A stretch of DNA of 61,150 nucleotides from an uncultured Hyphomicrobiales bacterium (GTDB lineage: Bacteria; Pseudomonadota; Alphaproteobacteria; Rhizobiales; Xanthobacteraceae). A model generated the notes under the pieces. The model was given only the letters and a program-made list of their open reading frames with translations. It did no database searches and was not told the DNA's origin. Shown in pieces: positions 14,240 through 24,287 of the stretch. Every line of letters starts with the position of its first letter. Within the stretch, counting starts at the first letter, position 1. Both the position numbers and the translations under genes were made by a program. The DNA lies in assembly GCA_903839845.1 (NCBI GenBank), contig CAIMEA010000045.1:1-61150 (forward strand). Reading direction: 5' to 3'.

Positions 14240-16540
14240 TTACGCCGCGCTTGCCTTGCGCGCTCGGTCGATCAAAGACCAGATCTTCTGCGGCGTTGCC
14301 GGCATGTCGATGTGACGAATGCCATAGGCACGGTCGAGCGCATCGATCACCGCATGGATCACCGCCGGGCACGAGCCGATGGCGCCGGCCTCGCCCGCGC
14401 CCTTGACGCCGAGCGGATTGTTCTTGCACGGCGTGTTGCGGGTTTCAAAAACGAAGGACGGCGAGCCGGCGGCGCGCGGCATGGCGTAGTCCATGAAGCT
14501 GGCGCTCAAGAGTTGACCGGACGACACGTCGTACACGGTATCTTCCAGCAAGGCCTGACCGATGCCCTGCACCAACCCGCCATGCACCTGCCCCGCGAGC
14601 AGCAGCGGATTGAGCGTGGCGCCGAAGTCGTCGACGACGACATAGGTGATGATTTCGGTCGCGCCGGTGTCGGCGTCGATCTCGATCTCGGCGATATGGG
14701 TGCCGTTCGGGAAAGTCGGCAGATCGGTGGAGAAATCCTTCGAGGCCGTGAGCTTCTCGGGCGTCGCCTTCGGATGGGCGGCGAGATCGGCGAACGAGAT
14801 CGATTTGTCGGTGCCAACCACCTTGATCGCGCCATTGGCGATTTCCATGTCGCCACTTGATGCTTCCAGCGCGTCGGCGGCCAGTTCCTTGAGCTGCTCG
14901 GCGAGCGTCTTCGAGGCGCGATCGACCGAGACGCCGCCGACGGGAATCGAACTTGAGCCGCCGGTGCCGGCGCCGGTCGGGATCTTGTCGGTGTCGCCTT
15001 GCAGCACGCGCACGCGCTCCGGCGGCAGATCGAGACGCTCGGCGACAAGCTGCGCGTAGGATGTCTGGTGCCCCTGCCCGGTCGACTGCGAGCCGATCAG
15101 CACGGTGACCCCGCCGTCGCGGTCGAGCGTGACATGCGCGGTTTCCGGGCCATTGGCGCCGCAGGCCTCGACATAGGTGCCGATGCCGATGCCGCGCAAT
15201 TTTCCGGCGCGCTTCGACGCCGCCGCACGCTTGTTGAAGCCTGACCAGTCGATCAGCTCCTGCGCCCGCGCCATGGTGCCGGCGAAGTCGCCTGAATCGT
15301 ATACCTTGCCGGTCGGCGTCGTGTACGGCAGCGCCTTGGGCTTGATGAGGTTCTTTCGGCGAATGGCGTCCTGCGTTACGCCCAGTTCGCGCGCCACGGT
15401 ATCGACCGCGCGCTCGATCAGATAGGACGCCTCGGGACGCCCCGCCCCGCGATAGGCGTCGACCGGCACGGTGTTGGTGTAGACGCCGCGCAGGCGGATA
15501 TGCGCCGCCGGAATATCGTAAGGCCCGGTCGCCATGCCGACGCCGAGCCACGGAATATAGGGCGCATAGCACGACAGATACGCGCCCATGTCGGCGACGA
15601 TGTCGACATCGAGCGCCAGGAACTTGCCCTTGTCATCGATGGCCAAAGTCGCGGTCGAGATATTGTCGCGGCCATGGCTGTCGCCGAGAAAATGCTCGGA
15701 ACGGTCGGCGACCCATTTCACCGGCTTGCACGTTTTCTCGGCCGCGACGGCGGCGAGTGCGTATTCGCGATAGGGAAACAATTTGGTGCCGAAGCCGCCG
15801 CCGACATCCGGCGTGATGACGCGCATCTTGTCGAGCGGCAGCTTGAGCACGGCGCCGCAGATGATGTCGCGAATGATGTGGCTGCCCTGGCTGCCGAGCG
15901 TCAGCGTGTAGCGCTCGCCGTCATATTCGGCGACGACGCCGCGCGTATCCATGTAATTGGTGACGAGGCGCTGGTTGATGATGGTGGTCGAGATCGTGCG
16001 CGCGGCCTGGGCGAAAGCCTTTTTGGTCGCGGCTTCATCGCCCGCCGTCGTTTCGAAAGCGAGATTGGGCCTATCCGGCCAGACGGACGGCGCGCCGCCT
16101 TTGAGCGCGGCGATGGCGCCGATGACATGCGGCAGCGGCTGGTAGTCGACTGCAATGGCCTCGGCGGCGTCTTTCGCCTGCTCCAAAGTGTCGGCGACGA
16201 CGAAGACGATGGCGTCGCCGACATGGCGCACGACATCGAGCGCGAGGATCGGATAATGCGGCACCTTGATATCGACGCCTTCAAGCACGCCTGGCGTCGG
16301 CAAGGGTCCGAGACCGGCGGTGTCCGCGCCGGTCAGCACCAGCCGCACACCTTTCATTTTCTTAACGGCAGAAAGATCGCCGATGGAAATTCTGGCGTGC
16401 GCATGCGTCGAGCGCAGCACGACCGCGTGCAAAGCGCCCTGCGGCGCGACGTCGGCGATGTAGGTGCCGGCTCCGCGCAACAGCGCGTCGTCTTCCTTAC
16501 GAGTGAGCGGCTGTCCGAAACCGAATTTCATGGTTGCCAT
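14240..16540 (-). CDS. CoxL-like molybdopterin-binding hydroxylase large subunit (form II type)
   Basis: A 766-residue xanthine dehydrogenase-family catalytic subunit. The N-terminal a/b hammerhead (GQPLTRKEDDALLRGAGTY) is followed by molybdopterin-binding blocks TPDVGGGFGTKLFPYREY (about 243-260), AYRGAGRPEASY (about 362-373), and KGAGEAGAIGS (about 708-718) with the catalytic Glu. The AYRGAGR loop is the form II version and lacks the AYRCSFR Cys of true CO dehydrogenase, so CO oxidation is unlikely. The 2Fe-2S and FAD subunits usual for the family are absent here. It follows the RND pump gene by 18 bases and may share its mRNA. The substrate, perhaps an aldehyde or N-heterocycle, is unknown. 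Confidence 0.85.
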   Translation of the reverse strand: MATMKFGFGQPLTRKEDDALLRGAGTYIADVAPQGALHAVVLRSTHAHARISIGDLSAVKKMKGVRLVLTGADTAGLGPLPTPGVLEGVDIKVPHYPILALDVVRHVGDAIVFVVADTLEQAKDAAEAIAVDYQPLPHVIGAIAALKGGAPSVWPDRPNLAFETTAGDEAATKKAFAQAARTISTTIINQRLVTNYMDTRGVVAEYDGERYTLTLGSQGSHIIRDIICGAVLKLPLDKMRVITPDVGGGFGTKLFPYREYALAAVAAEKTCKPVKWVADRSEHFLGDSHGRDNISTATLAIDDKGKFLALDVDIVADMGAYLSCYAPYIPWLGVGMATGPYDIPAAHIRLRGVYTNTVPVDAYRGAGRPEASYLIERAVDTVARELGVTQDAIRRKNLIKPKALPYTTPTGKVYDSGDFAGTMARAQELIDWSGFNKRAAASKRAGKLRGIGIGTYVEACGANGPETAHVTLDRDGGVTVLIGSQSTGQGHQTSYAQLVAERLDLPPERVRVLQGDTDKIPTGAGTGGSSSIPVGGVSVDRASKTLAEQLKELAADALEASSGDMEIANGAIKVVGTDKSISFADLAAHPKATPEKLTASKDFSTDLPTFPNGTHIAEIEIDADTGATEIITYVVVDDFGATLNPLLLAGQVHGGLVQGIGQALLEDTVYDVSSGQLLSASFMDYAMPRAAGSPSFVFETRNTPCKNNPLGVKGAGEAGAIGSCPAVIHAVIDALDRAYGIRHIDMPATPQKIWSLIDRARKASAA

Positions 16541-16558
16541 GTCACCACCCGCTTGCTG

Positions 16559-19500
16559 CTAGATTTTTTTCGGCGACCCGTGCGGTTTGGGTCCAAAGCG
16601 CTGCGCCATCCAGCGCGACACCACATAGAACGCCGGCGTGAATATCAAGCCGAACACGGTGACGCCTATCATGCCTGAAAATACCGCGGTGCCAAGCGAT
16701 TGCCGCAGTTCCGCGCCGGCGCCGACCGCCCAGACCAAAGGCGCCACGCCGAACACGAATGCCAGCGACGTCATCAGAATCGGCCGCAGCCGCAAACGCG
16801 CCGCCTCGACCGCCGCCGCCTGGCGGTCGCGGCCCTGGTCTTCCAGTTGCTTGGCGAATTCGACGATCAGAATCGCGTTCTTGGCGGCGAGCGCGATCAG
16901 CACGATGAAGCCGACTTGCGTCAGGATATTGTTGTCCTGGCCGCGCAGCACGACGCCGATGATCGCGGCGACCAGACACATCGGCACGATGAGAATGACG
17001 GCGAGCGGCAGCGTCAGGCTTTCGTATTGCGCCGCCAGCACCAGGAACACGAAGGCGACGCCGAGCACGAAGGCGAAGATCGCGGTGTTGCCGGCGCGAA
17101 TTTGCTGAAACGCCAAAGTCGTCCATTCATACGAGAAACCGGGCGGCAGCGTTTCGGCGGCGAGTTTCTGCATCGCCACGATGGCGTCGCCCTGGCTGTA
17201 GCCGGGCGCCGGCGCGCCATCGAGTTCGGCCGCCGGATAAAGATTGTAACGCGGCAGCCGGTACGGCCCGGAGATGTCGTTCACCGTCGTGAACGAACCG
17301 AGCGGCACGCTGTCGCCGGCGCTGTTGCGCACGCGCAGCGCCAGCACATCCTTCGGCTCAAGCCGGTGCGCGGCGTCGGCCTGCACCTGGACGCGGAAGG
17401 TGCGGCCGAACAAATTGAAGTCGTTGACATAGGCCGATCCGACATAGACCTGCAGCGCCGAGAACACCTCGCCGATATTGATGCCGAGCAGCTGCGCCTT
17501 GGTGCGGTCGATATCGAGGAACAGCTGCGGCGTCGCGGTCTCGAACAGCGAATAGACCTGCTGCAAGCCTTGCGTCTGCGCAGCGCGGCCCATCATGGCG
17601 TAAACCGCGCCCTGCAAGGCCTGCGGACCCGCGCCGAGGCGGTCTTCGATCATCATGCGAAAACCGGCGGCATTGCCGATACCGGACACCGGCGGCGGCT
17701 GCACCACGATCATGAAGGCTTCCTGCAAGGCGCCGAGCTTCTGGAAAAGCTGGCGCTGGATATTGGCGGTCGCCTTGGCCGGGTCCTTGGCGCGTTCGTC
17801 GAACGGATCGAGCACGACGAACATGGCGCCGGCATTCGGCGCATTGGTGAAGGTCGCGCCGGAGAAGCCGACGATCACCACCGAGTGCGACACGCCGGGC
17901 GTCGACTGGACGATTTCGGTGGCCTTGCGCATCACCTCGTCGGTGCGCTGCAACGAAGCGCCGGGCGGCAGTTGCGAGGCAACGATGAGAATGCCGCGGT
18001 CGATCTGCGGGATGAAGCCCTGCGGCGTGGAGCGGAATTCGTTGAGGCCGAAGGCGAGAATGGCGACATAGACCGCCAGCATCACCACGGCGAAGCGCAC
18101 GATCTTCGTCGCCAGCGTCTTGTAGCGGTCGGCCAGCCAATCGAAACCGTGGTTGAAGCCGCCGAAGAAAATGCGCATCGGCTTGGCGTACCAGGCGACG
18201 CCGTGATCGTCGACATGCGGCTTGAGCAGCAGCGCGCACATCGCCGGCGACAGGGTCAGCGACACGATCAGCGAGATGATGGTCGCCGAGGTGATGGTCA
18301 GCGCGAACTGCCGGTAGAATTGCCCGGAAATGCCGGTGATGAAGGTCGTCGGCACGAACACCGCGCACAGCACCAATGCGATCGAGATCAGCGCGGTGCC
18401 GACTTCGTCCATGGTGCGGCGCGCCGCTTCGCGTGGCGACTGGCCGGCGGCGATGTTGCGCTCGACATTTTCCACCACGACGATGGCGTCGTCGACGACG
18501 ATACCGATCGCCAGCACCAGACCGAACAGCGACAGATTGTTGAGCGAGAAGCCGAACAAGGTCATCGTGAAGAAGGTGCCGATCAGCGAGATCGGGATCG
18601 CCAGCAGCGGAATGACCGCCGCGCGCCAGGTTTGCAGGAACAAAACGATCACGAGAACGACCAGCAGCACCGCCTCGAAGATCGTCGCGATGACGGCCTG
18701 CACCGATTCCTGGATGAACTGGGTCGGGTTATAGAAAATGCCGTAATCGAGGCCGGTCGGAAAATCCTTCGACATGCCGGCGACGGCCTTGGCGATGTTT
18801 TCCCCCGTGGTCAGCGCGTTCGAACCCGGCCGCTGGAACACGGCGAGCGCCACGGACGGATATTTGTCGAGATAGGAATTCGACGAGTAATCCTGCGCGA
18901 TCAGCTCGATCTTGGCGACGTTGCGCAAGCGCACCACGGCGTTGCCAGCCTGCTTGACGACGACGTTGCCGAATTCGTCCGGCGTCGACAGGCGGCCGAG
19001 CGTGCGGATCGCCACCTGGAAGGCCAGTTGGTCGGGCACCGGCGGCTGGTTCAGCACGCCGGAGGCAACCTGGATATTCTGCGCCGCCAGCGCGCTGGTG
19101 ACATCGCCGGCGGTCAGGTTGAGCGACTGCATGCGGTCGGGGTCGAGCCAGACCTGCATGGCGTAATCGCGGCTGCCGAACACGGTGATCGAACCGACGC
19201 CATCGACGCGGGTCAGTGCGTCCTTGATCTGCAGATTGGCGTAATTGGAGATGTAGAGCGCGTCGCGCGAATTGTCCTTCGAGAACAGGCTCACCACCAT
19301 CAGGATGTCGGGCGAGGCCTTGGCCACCGTGACGCCGATCTGCTGCACCTGCGTCGGCAGGCGCGGCGTCGCGGTCGCGACGCGGTTCTGCACCTGCACC
19401 TGCGCGATATCGAGATTGGTGCCGATGTCGAAGGTCACCGCGATCGAGAACTTGCCGTCGGCAGCAGAGTTCGACGACACGTAGAGCATGCCCTCGACGC

Positions 19501-19717
19501 CGTTGATCTGCTGCTCGATCGGCGCCACCACGGTTTCGGCGACGATCTCGGCGCTGGCCCCGGGATATTGGCCAGAGATGTTGATCGTCGGCGGCGCGAT
19601 CTCGGGATATTGCGCGACCGGCAGGCGGCTATAGGACACGCCGCCAAGAATGATCATCACGATCGCGATCACCGAAGCGAAAATCGGCCGGTCGATGAAG
19701 AAGTGAGAAATGCGCAT
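16559..19717 (-). CDS. RND multidrug efflux pump, HAE1 (AcrB/MexB) type
   Basis: A 1052-residue inner-membrane trimer subunit of usual family length. It starts FFIDRPIFASVIAI, the classic HAE1 opening. IVVDDAIVVVENVERN near residue 405 contains the paired Asp of the proton relay, and AAKNAILIVEFAKQ near 940 holds the relay Lys. The FxxxTRxDGVGSI-like ALTRVDGVGSITVFG is in the docking domain. It exports hydrophobic drugs, dyes or metabolites with a periplasmic adaptor and an outer-membrane channel. The adaptor gene is 9 bases upstream. No TolC-like gene adjoins, so a remote channel must be used. Confidence 0.95.
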   Translation of the reverse strand: MRISHFFIDRPIFASVIAIVMIILGGVSYSRLPVAQYPEIAPPTINISGQYPGASAEIVAETVVAPIEQQINGVEGMLYVSSNSAADGKFSIAVTFDIGTNLDIAQVQVQNRVATATPRLPTQVQQIGVTVAKASPDILMVVSLFSKDNSRDALYISNYANLQIKDALTRVDGVGSITVFGSRDYAMQVWLDPDRMQSLNLTAGDVTSALAAQNIQVASGVLNQPPVPDQLAFQVAIRTLGRLSTPDEFGNVVVKQAGNAVVRLRNVAKIELIAQDYSSNSYLDKYPSVALAVFQRPGSNALTTGENIAKAVAGMSKDFPTGLDYGIFYNPTQFIQESVQAVIATIFEAVLLVVLVIVLFLQTWRAAVIPLLAIPISLIGTFFTMTLFGFSLNNLSLFGLVLAIGIVVDDAIVVVENVERNIAAGQSPREAARRTMDEVGTALISIALVLCAVFVPTTFITGISGQFYRQFALTITSATIISLIVSLTLSPAMCALLLKPHVDDHGVAWYAKPMRIFFGGFNHGFDWLADRYKTLATKIVRFAVVMLAVYVAILAFGLNEFRSTPQGFIPQIDRGILIVASQLPPGASLQRTDEVMRKATEIVQSTPGVSHSVVIVGFSGATFTNAPNAGAMFVVLDPFDERAKDPAKATANIQRQLFQKLGALQEAFMIVVQPPPVSGIGNAAGFRMMIEDRLGAGPQALQGAVYAMMGRAAQTQGLQQVYSLFETATPQLFLDIDRTKAQLLGINIGEVFSALQVYVGSAYVNDFNLFGRTFRVQVQADAAHRLEPKDVLALRVRNSAGDSVPLGSFTTVNDISGPYRLPRYNLYPAAELDGAPAPGYSQGDAIVAMQKLAAETLPPGFSYEWTTLAFQQIRAGNTAIFAFVLGVAFVFLVLAAQYESLTLPLAVILIVPMCLVAAIIGVVLRGQDNNILTQVGFIVLIALAAKNAILIVEFAKQLEDQGRDRQAAAVEAARLRLRPILMTSLAFVFGVAPLVWAVGAGAELRQSLGTAVFSGMIGVTVFGLIFTPAFYVVSRWMAQRFGPKPHGSPKKI

Positions 19718-19726
19718 GGCGGCGGG

Positions 19727-20953
19727 CTACTTCGCGGCCGGCGCTGGCGCGCCGCCAGCGGGTGCGGCGCCCGGCGGCTGCGCATTGACCGGCTGACCCG
19801 GACGCACGCGCGCCATGCCATTGATAATGACCTTGTCGGTCGCCGCCAAGCCCTCCTTGATGACGCGCAGATTGTCGACCAATTGACCGAGCGTCACATA
19901 TTTCATCTGCGCCTTGTTGTCGGCGCCTACGACCAGAACGAATTTACGCACCTGCTCGCTGCCGATGGCAACGTCCGGCACCAGCAGCGCCTCATAAGGC
20001 GGCGAGGCCGGCACGCGCACGCGCGCAAACATGCCGGGCGTGAACACGCCGTCCGGATTGGCGAAGGTGGCGCGGCCGCGAATGGTGCCGGTCGAGCGGT
20101 CGATGACGTTGTCGACGAAATCCATCTGCCCGGCATGGACGAAATCGTTTTCGTCGATCAGCTTGAGCGACACGTTCACGCCGGCGCCACGGCTGGCGAC
20201 GTCCTTGCCGGTCTTGGCGATGCGCTCGTAGCGCAGATAGGACGCCTCATCGAAGGTGAACTCGAACTGGATCGGGTCGCTGGTAACGATGGTGGCGAGC
20301 AACGTGGTGTTGCCGCTGGTGCCGCCGGTGACGAGGTTGCCCGGCGCGACGCGCCGGTCACCGATGCGGCCGCTGATCGGCGCGCGCAGTTCGGTGAATT
20401 CGAGATCGAGTTCGGCCGAACGCACCGCCGCCTCCGCGCCGCTGACCGAGGCCTGCGCATTGCGATAGGCCTGCGAACGCTGCTCGAAGGTCTGCTCGGT
20501 AATGGTCTTTTCCTTGACCAGTTGCTGGCCGCGCGTGAAGTCGGCCTCGGTGAACGACAGGTTGGACTGCGCCTGCGTCAATGTGGCGCGCGCCTGCGCC
20601 GCCGCGTTCTGGAATGGCCGCTTGTCGATCGAGAACAACAGGTCGCCCTGTTTGACCAGCTGGCCGTCCTTGAAATGCACGCCGTCGAGGTAACCGGAAA
20701 CGCGCGCGCGCATTTCGACCAGACTGACCGCGGCGAAGCGGCCGACATATTCGTCGAAGTCGAAAATGGTGCGTTTGGTCGGCTCGGCCGCCGTCACTGA
20801 GGCTGCCGGCGGACCGGCGGGCTTTTGCGCATCGCCGCAGCTTGCGACCAAAGTCGCAAGCATCGTTGCAAGCGTCATCGCGGCGCACCGGCGCCCTATC
20901 GTTCCAGATATCCGCATGGTGTTGGCAATTCCGTAGGCGTTCATGGTGATCAT
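19727..20953 (-). CDS. RND efflux periplasmic adaptor lipoprotein
   Basis: About 408 residues. A lipobox LVASC lies near residue 39 from this start; an ATG at 20917 (MRISGTIGRR...) gives a more normal signal length and may be the true start. The order is half-lipoyl and hairpin segments (FDEYVGRFAAVSLVEMRARV; VQLVKQGDLLFSIDKRPF region), an alpha-hairpin, the second half-lipoyl (LEFTELRAPISGRIGDRRV), and a beta-barrel with membrane-proximal domain ending in a Pro/Ala tail. It bridges the HAE1 pump to an outer-membrane factor. It is the first gene of the pump operon; no regulator adjoins it. Confidence 0.93.
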   Translation of the reverse strand: MITMNAYGIANTMRISGTIGRRCAAMTLATMLATLVASCGDAQKPAGPPAASVTAAEPTKRTIFDFDEYVGRFAAVSLVEMRARVSGYLDGVHFKDGQLVKQGDLLFSIDKRPFQNAAAQARATLTQAQSNLSFTEADFTRGQQLVKEKTITEQTFEQRSQAYRNAQASVSGAEAAVRSAELDLEFTELRAPISGRIGDRRVAPGNLVTGGTSGNTTLLATIVTSDPIQFEFTFDEASYLRYERIAKTGKDVASRGAGVNVSLKLIDENDFVHAGQMDFVDNVIDRSTGTIRGRATFANPDGVFTPGMFARVRVPASPPYEALLVPDVAIGSEQVRKFVLVVGADNKAQMKYVTLGQLVDNLRVIKEGLAATDKVIINGMARVRPGQPVNAQPPGAAPAGGAPAPAAK

Positions 20954-21005
20954 GCCGGCCGCTGACGAGAACCCGTCACATAGCGTTGGCGGTCAAGCAT
21001 GTCCA

Positions 21006-21025
21006 CCGTGGCCGATCGGCCACGG
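21006..21025. repeat. Perfect 20-bp palindrome upstream of the efflux operon
   Basis: CCGTGGCCGA followed by its own complement, with no loop, in the 160-base spacer between murJ and the efflux adaptor gene. It may be an operator of the efflux operon or a murJ downstream structure; there is no T run to make it a terminator. Confidence 0.4.
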
Positions 21026-21113
21026 GAACACGAATTAGTGCGGTGGGCCTTGTATAACGGACGTCGAACCACCTGACATCCGCCATCGATATAAGGGACA
21101 GAGATGCCCCGGC

Positions 21114-22646
21114 TCAGCGCGCGCGACCGCGAAAGGCCGCGAGCCAGCGCCGCCCGAAAATCGTCAGCACGATCCCAGCATAAAACGTGCCGCCGATCGC
21201 CGCCAAGGCGGTCAGTGTCATGACATCGTGCGCAGGCCATCCGGAAAACAGTTTGCCCACCGGCGCGGCACACAGCCAGACGATGATCCCCATGCCTAAG
21301 CCGGCGGCGGCGAGCTTGATTGCCGATTGCCGCAACCTGTTATCGATCCGGCTATGGCCGGCGCGCATGGCAAACCACAGCACCAGTAGCAGGTTGATCC
21401 AGGCGCCGATCGACGTCGCCAGCGCCAGGCCGACTTGCGCGAGCGGCCCCATCAGCAAAATCTTGAATCCGATATTGACCGCCGCCGCGATCAAGGCCGC
21501 CATCACCGGCGTTGTGGTGTCGCCGCGCGCAAAAAAGGTGGCGACCGCGCTGCGGATCAGCACGAAGGGCAACAGGCCGAAGGCATAGGCGGCCAGCGTT
21601 TGTCCGGCGGCGATGGCGTCGGCATCGGTGAAGGCGCCACGCACGAACAGCGCGCGCATGATCAAATCGGGAATGATGAAAAAAGCGGCGATGCAGGGGA
21701 TCGCCAGCGTCAAGGTGAATTCGACGGCGCGGTTCTGCGCATGCGCCGCGCCGGCATCGTCACCGGCGGCCAGACGCCGCGCCATTTCCGGCAGCACCAC
21801 GGTGCCGGCGGCGATGCCGATGACGCCGATCGGCAATTGATTGAGCCGGTCTGCATAATAAAGCGACGACACCGCGCCGGTCGGCAGGAAACTGGCAATG
21901 ATGGTATCGGCGAACAATGCGAGTTGCACGCCAGCGGAACCGACCACCGCCGGACCGAGCGCGCGGAAAAACTGCCGCACATCGGCATCGAGTGTCGGCC
22001 AGCGCAGCGCCGCCAGCGCATCGGCGCGCCAGGCATCGCCGGCGACCAGGAGGAATTCCAGCACGCCGGCCAGGAGAACGCCCCAGGCGGCGGCGTGGCC
22101 GGCGGTCGGGAAAAACGTCGCGATGCTCAGCGCCATCACCAGCGACATGTTGAGCAGGATCGGCGCGGCGGCGGCGGCGGCGAAACGCTGTAACGCATTG
22201 AGGATGCCGCCATAGAGCGTGACCAAAGTAATCAGCAGCAGATAAGGGAATGTGATGCGGGTGAGTTCGACGGCGAGCGGATAGCGCACCGGGTCATTGG
22301 CAAAGCCCGGCGCCAGCAGGTCGATGACGGCGGGCGTGAAAAGCAAAGCCACGCCGAGCAGCAGGATCTGGCTGGCGAGCAGCATCGCAAAGATGCGGTC
22401 GGCGAACAGTCCGGCGCGCTCAGGCCCGTTCTGCTCGCGGATGCGGGCATAGGCCGGCACGAAGGCCGCATTAAAGGCGCCCTCGGCGAAGATCGCGCGG
22501 AAATGGTTGGGCAGGCGCAGCGCCACGAAAAAGGCGTCGGCCACCGGTCCCGCACCCAGGACCGCCGCCAAAATGATGTCGCGGACAAAGCCGGTCCCCC
22601 GCGAAAGCAGGGTAAAACCGCCGACCGTGAGAATGCGCTTAATCAT
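21114..22646 (-). CDS. murJ: Lipid II flippase MurJ
   Basis: A 510-residue membrane protein with about 14 hydrophobic helices of the MOP superfamily. MIKRILTVGGFTLLSRGTGF and RDIILAAVLGAGPVADAFFVA (residues 1-41) are the MurJ N-terminal signature, with the essential Arg residues of the central cavity, and RLPNHFRAIFAEGAFNAAFVP follows. It moves lipid II across the inner membrane for peptidoglycan synthesis. The ATG at 22646 has GGGAC upstream; a TTG three codons earlier is less likely. It is transcribed alone. Confidence 0.93.
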   Translation of the reverse strand: MIKRILTVGGFTLLSRGTGFVRDIILAAVLGAGPVADAFFVALRLPNHFRAIFAEGAFNAAFVPAYARIREQNGPERAGLFADRIFAMLLASQILLLGVALLFTPAVIDLLAPGFANDPVRYPLAVELTRITFPYLLLITLVTLYGGILNALQRFAAAAAAPILLNMSLVMALSIATFFPTAGHAAAWGVLLAGVLEFLLVAGDAWRADALAALRWPTLDADVRQFFRALGPAVVGSAGVQLALFADTIIASFLPTGAVSSLYYADRLNQLPIGVIGIAAGTVVLPEMARRLAAGDDAGAAHAQNRAVEFTLTLAIPCIAAFFIIPDLIMRALFVRGAFTDADAIAAGQTLAAYAFGLLPFVLIRSAVATFFARGDTTTPVMAALIAAAVNIGFKILLMGPLAQVGLALATSIGAWINLLLVLWFAMRAGHSRIDNRLRQSAIKLAAAGLGMGIIVWLCAAPVGKLFSGWPAHDVMTLTALAAIGGTFYAGIVLTIFGRRWLAAFRGRAR

Positions 22647-22856
22647 CGGTCCCAAAAACGGTCAAACAAGGGCTGTGGTCAGGGCGAAAACGACGTGTAT
22701 AAATGGACTTAGATCGAGGCGGCAGCGCGACCGGCCGGCCCGGTCAACCTGCATTAAGGCGATTCCCCGGGCAAACATAGAGCCGTAACCCTCGTATAAA
22801 GCCATCTCCAACGCCCGACCCGCCCCGAACCCCCTATTATTCGAGTCCCCCCAACC

Positions 22857-24269
22857 ATGGCTTCACCGATCATTCCCATTCTGCTGGCCGGCGGCGCCGG
22901 GACCAGGCTCTGGCCGGTGTCGCGCGATGCGCTACCCAAGCAATTCCTGCCGCTGGTCGGCAATCGCTCGACCTATCAGGAGACATTGCTCCGGGTGGCC
23001 GACCCGATGTTCGGAGCGCCGATCGTCATCACCGGACCGAACTTCCACTTCTTCGCCCGCCGCCAGGCCGAGGAAGTCGGCGTCGACGCCACCGTGGTGA
23101 TCGAGCCGCTGCGCCGCGATTCCGCCCCGGCCATCGCCGCCGCGACCGCTGTGGCTTTGGCGCGCGATCCGAACGCGGTGGTGCTGGCGCTGGCCGCCGA
23201 CCACATCATTCTCGACGTCGAGAATTTCCGCGCCACCTGTCTGGCCGGCCGCGAAGCCGCCGACGCCGGTAAAATTGTCACCTTCGGCATCAAGCCGACC
23301 GAGCCGAAGACCAGCTACGGCTATATTTTGCCGGGTGAGGCGATCGGCAAAAACGGCGTCAAGACGGTGAGCAAATTCGTCGAGAAGCCGGACGCCGCAA
23401 CGGCGGCGCGCTATCTCGTGGACGGCTATCTATGGAATTCCGGCAACTTCCTGTTCCGCGCCGACGTGCTCCTGGGCGAGATCAGGCGCATGGAGCCGGA
23501 AATGGCGGAGGCCATTGAGGCCGCCGTCGCCAATGCCTCGACCGATCTCGGCTTTTTGCGGCTGGAAGAAAAAGCCTTCGCCCGCGCGCCACAGAAATCC
23601 ATCGATTACGCGGTAATGGAAAAGACCGACCGCGCCGCGGTGATCGCCGGCGACTTCCGCTGGTCCGACATCGGCAGCTGGGATGCCTTGTTCGACATCA
23701 CGCCGCGCGACAAGCAAGGCAATGTGCTGCAGGGCCCGGTCGTCACCATGGATACGACCGATTGCGTGGTCCATTCCGACGGGCGGCTGACCACATTGGT
23801 TGGCGTCAGCGATCTGGTGGTGGTCTCGACCTCGGACGCGGTGATGGTGGTGCCGCGCGCGCGCGCGCAGGAGGTCAAGGAGCTGGTCGCCAAATTAAAG
23901 GCCGAAAAGCGCGCCGAAGCGGTCGACCACAAGCGCGGCCACCGGCCATGGGGTTATTACGAGTCGATCGACATGGGCGCTCGCTTTCAGGTGAAGCGCA
24001 TCGTCGTCAATCCGGGCGGCATCCTGTCATTGCAGAAGCATCGCCACCGCTCGGAGCACTGGATCGTGGTGCATGGCACCGCCGAGGTGACCATCAACGA
24101 CAGCGTGCGCGAAGTGCACGAAAACGAGTCGGTCTATCTGCCGATCGGCTGCATCCACCGCATGGCCAACAAGGGCAAGATCCCGCTCGAACTGATCGAG
24201 GTGCAGACCGGCAGCTATCTCGGCGAGGACGACATCGAGCGCATTGAGGATGTGTATAAGCGGAAGTAG
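22857..24269 (+). CDS. manC: Mannose-1-phosphate guanylyltransferase / mannose-6-phosphate isomerase
   Basis: A 470-residue two-domain enzyme. The N-terminal nucleotidyltransferase has LLAGGAGTRLWPVSR (residues 9-23) and KFVEKPD near 175; the C-terminal cupin isomerase has LQKHRHRSEHWIVVHGTAEV near 390 with the metal-binding histidines. It makes GDP-mannose from fructose-6-phosphate via mannose-1-phosphate and so supplies mannose, rhamnose or fucose residues for surface polysaccharide. The ATG at 22857 follows a short leader. A separate phosphomannomutase is not in this window. A GC-rich hairpin 18 bases downstream may end transcription. Confidence 0.93.
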   Translation: MASPIIPILLAGGAGTRLWPVSRDALPKQFLPLVGNRSTYQETLLRVADPMFGAPIVITGPNFHFFARRQAEEVGVDATVVIEPLRRDSAPAIAAATAVALARDPNAVVLALAADHIILDVENFRATCLAGREAADAGKIVTFGIKPTEPKTSYGYILPGEAIGKNGVKTVSKFVEKPDAATAARYLVDGYLWNSGNFLFRADVLLGEIRRMEPEMAEAIEAAVANASTDLGFLRLEEKAFARAPQKSIDYAVMEKTDRAAVIAGDFRWSDIGSWDALFDITPRDKQGNVLQGPVVTMDTTDCVVHSDGRLTTLVGVSDLVVVSTSDAVMVVPRARAQEVKELVAKLKAEKRAEAVDHKRGHRPWGYYESIDMGARFQVKRIVVNPGGILSLQKHRHRSEHWIVVHGTAEVTINDSVREVHENESVYLPIGCIHRMANKGKIPLELIEVQTGSYLGEDDIERIEDVYKRK

Positions 24270-24287
24270 CCGCGGGCACGGTGCGCC

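Noticed and set aside
14240-16540. Aerobic carbon monoxide dehydrogenase CoxL
   Set aside because: The active-site loop is AYRGAGR, not the AYRCSFR of true CO dehydrogenase, and the CoxM/CoxS subunits are absent.
16700-20800. 1366-codon open frame on the plus strand
   Set aside because: It is the antisense shadow of the RND pump and adaptor genes. It is rich in Arg, His, Asp and Gly with no family blocks, as expected for the complement of GC-rich coding DNA.
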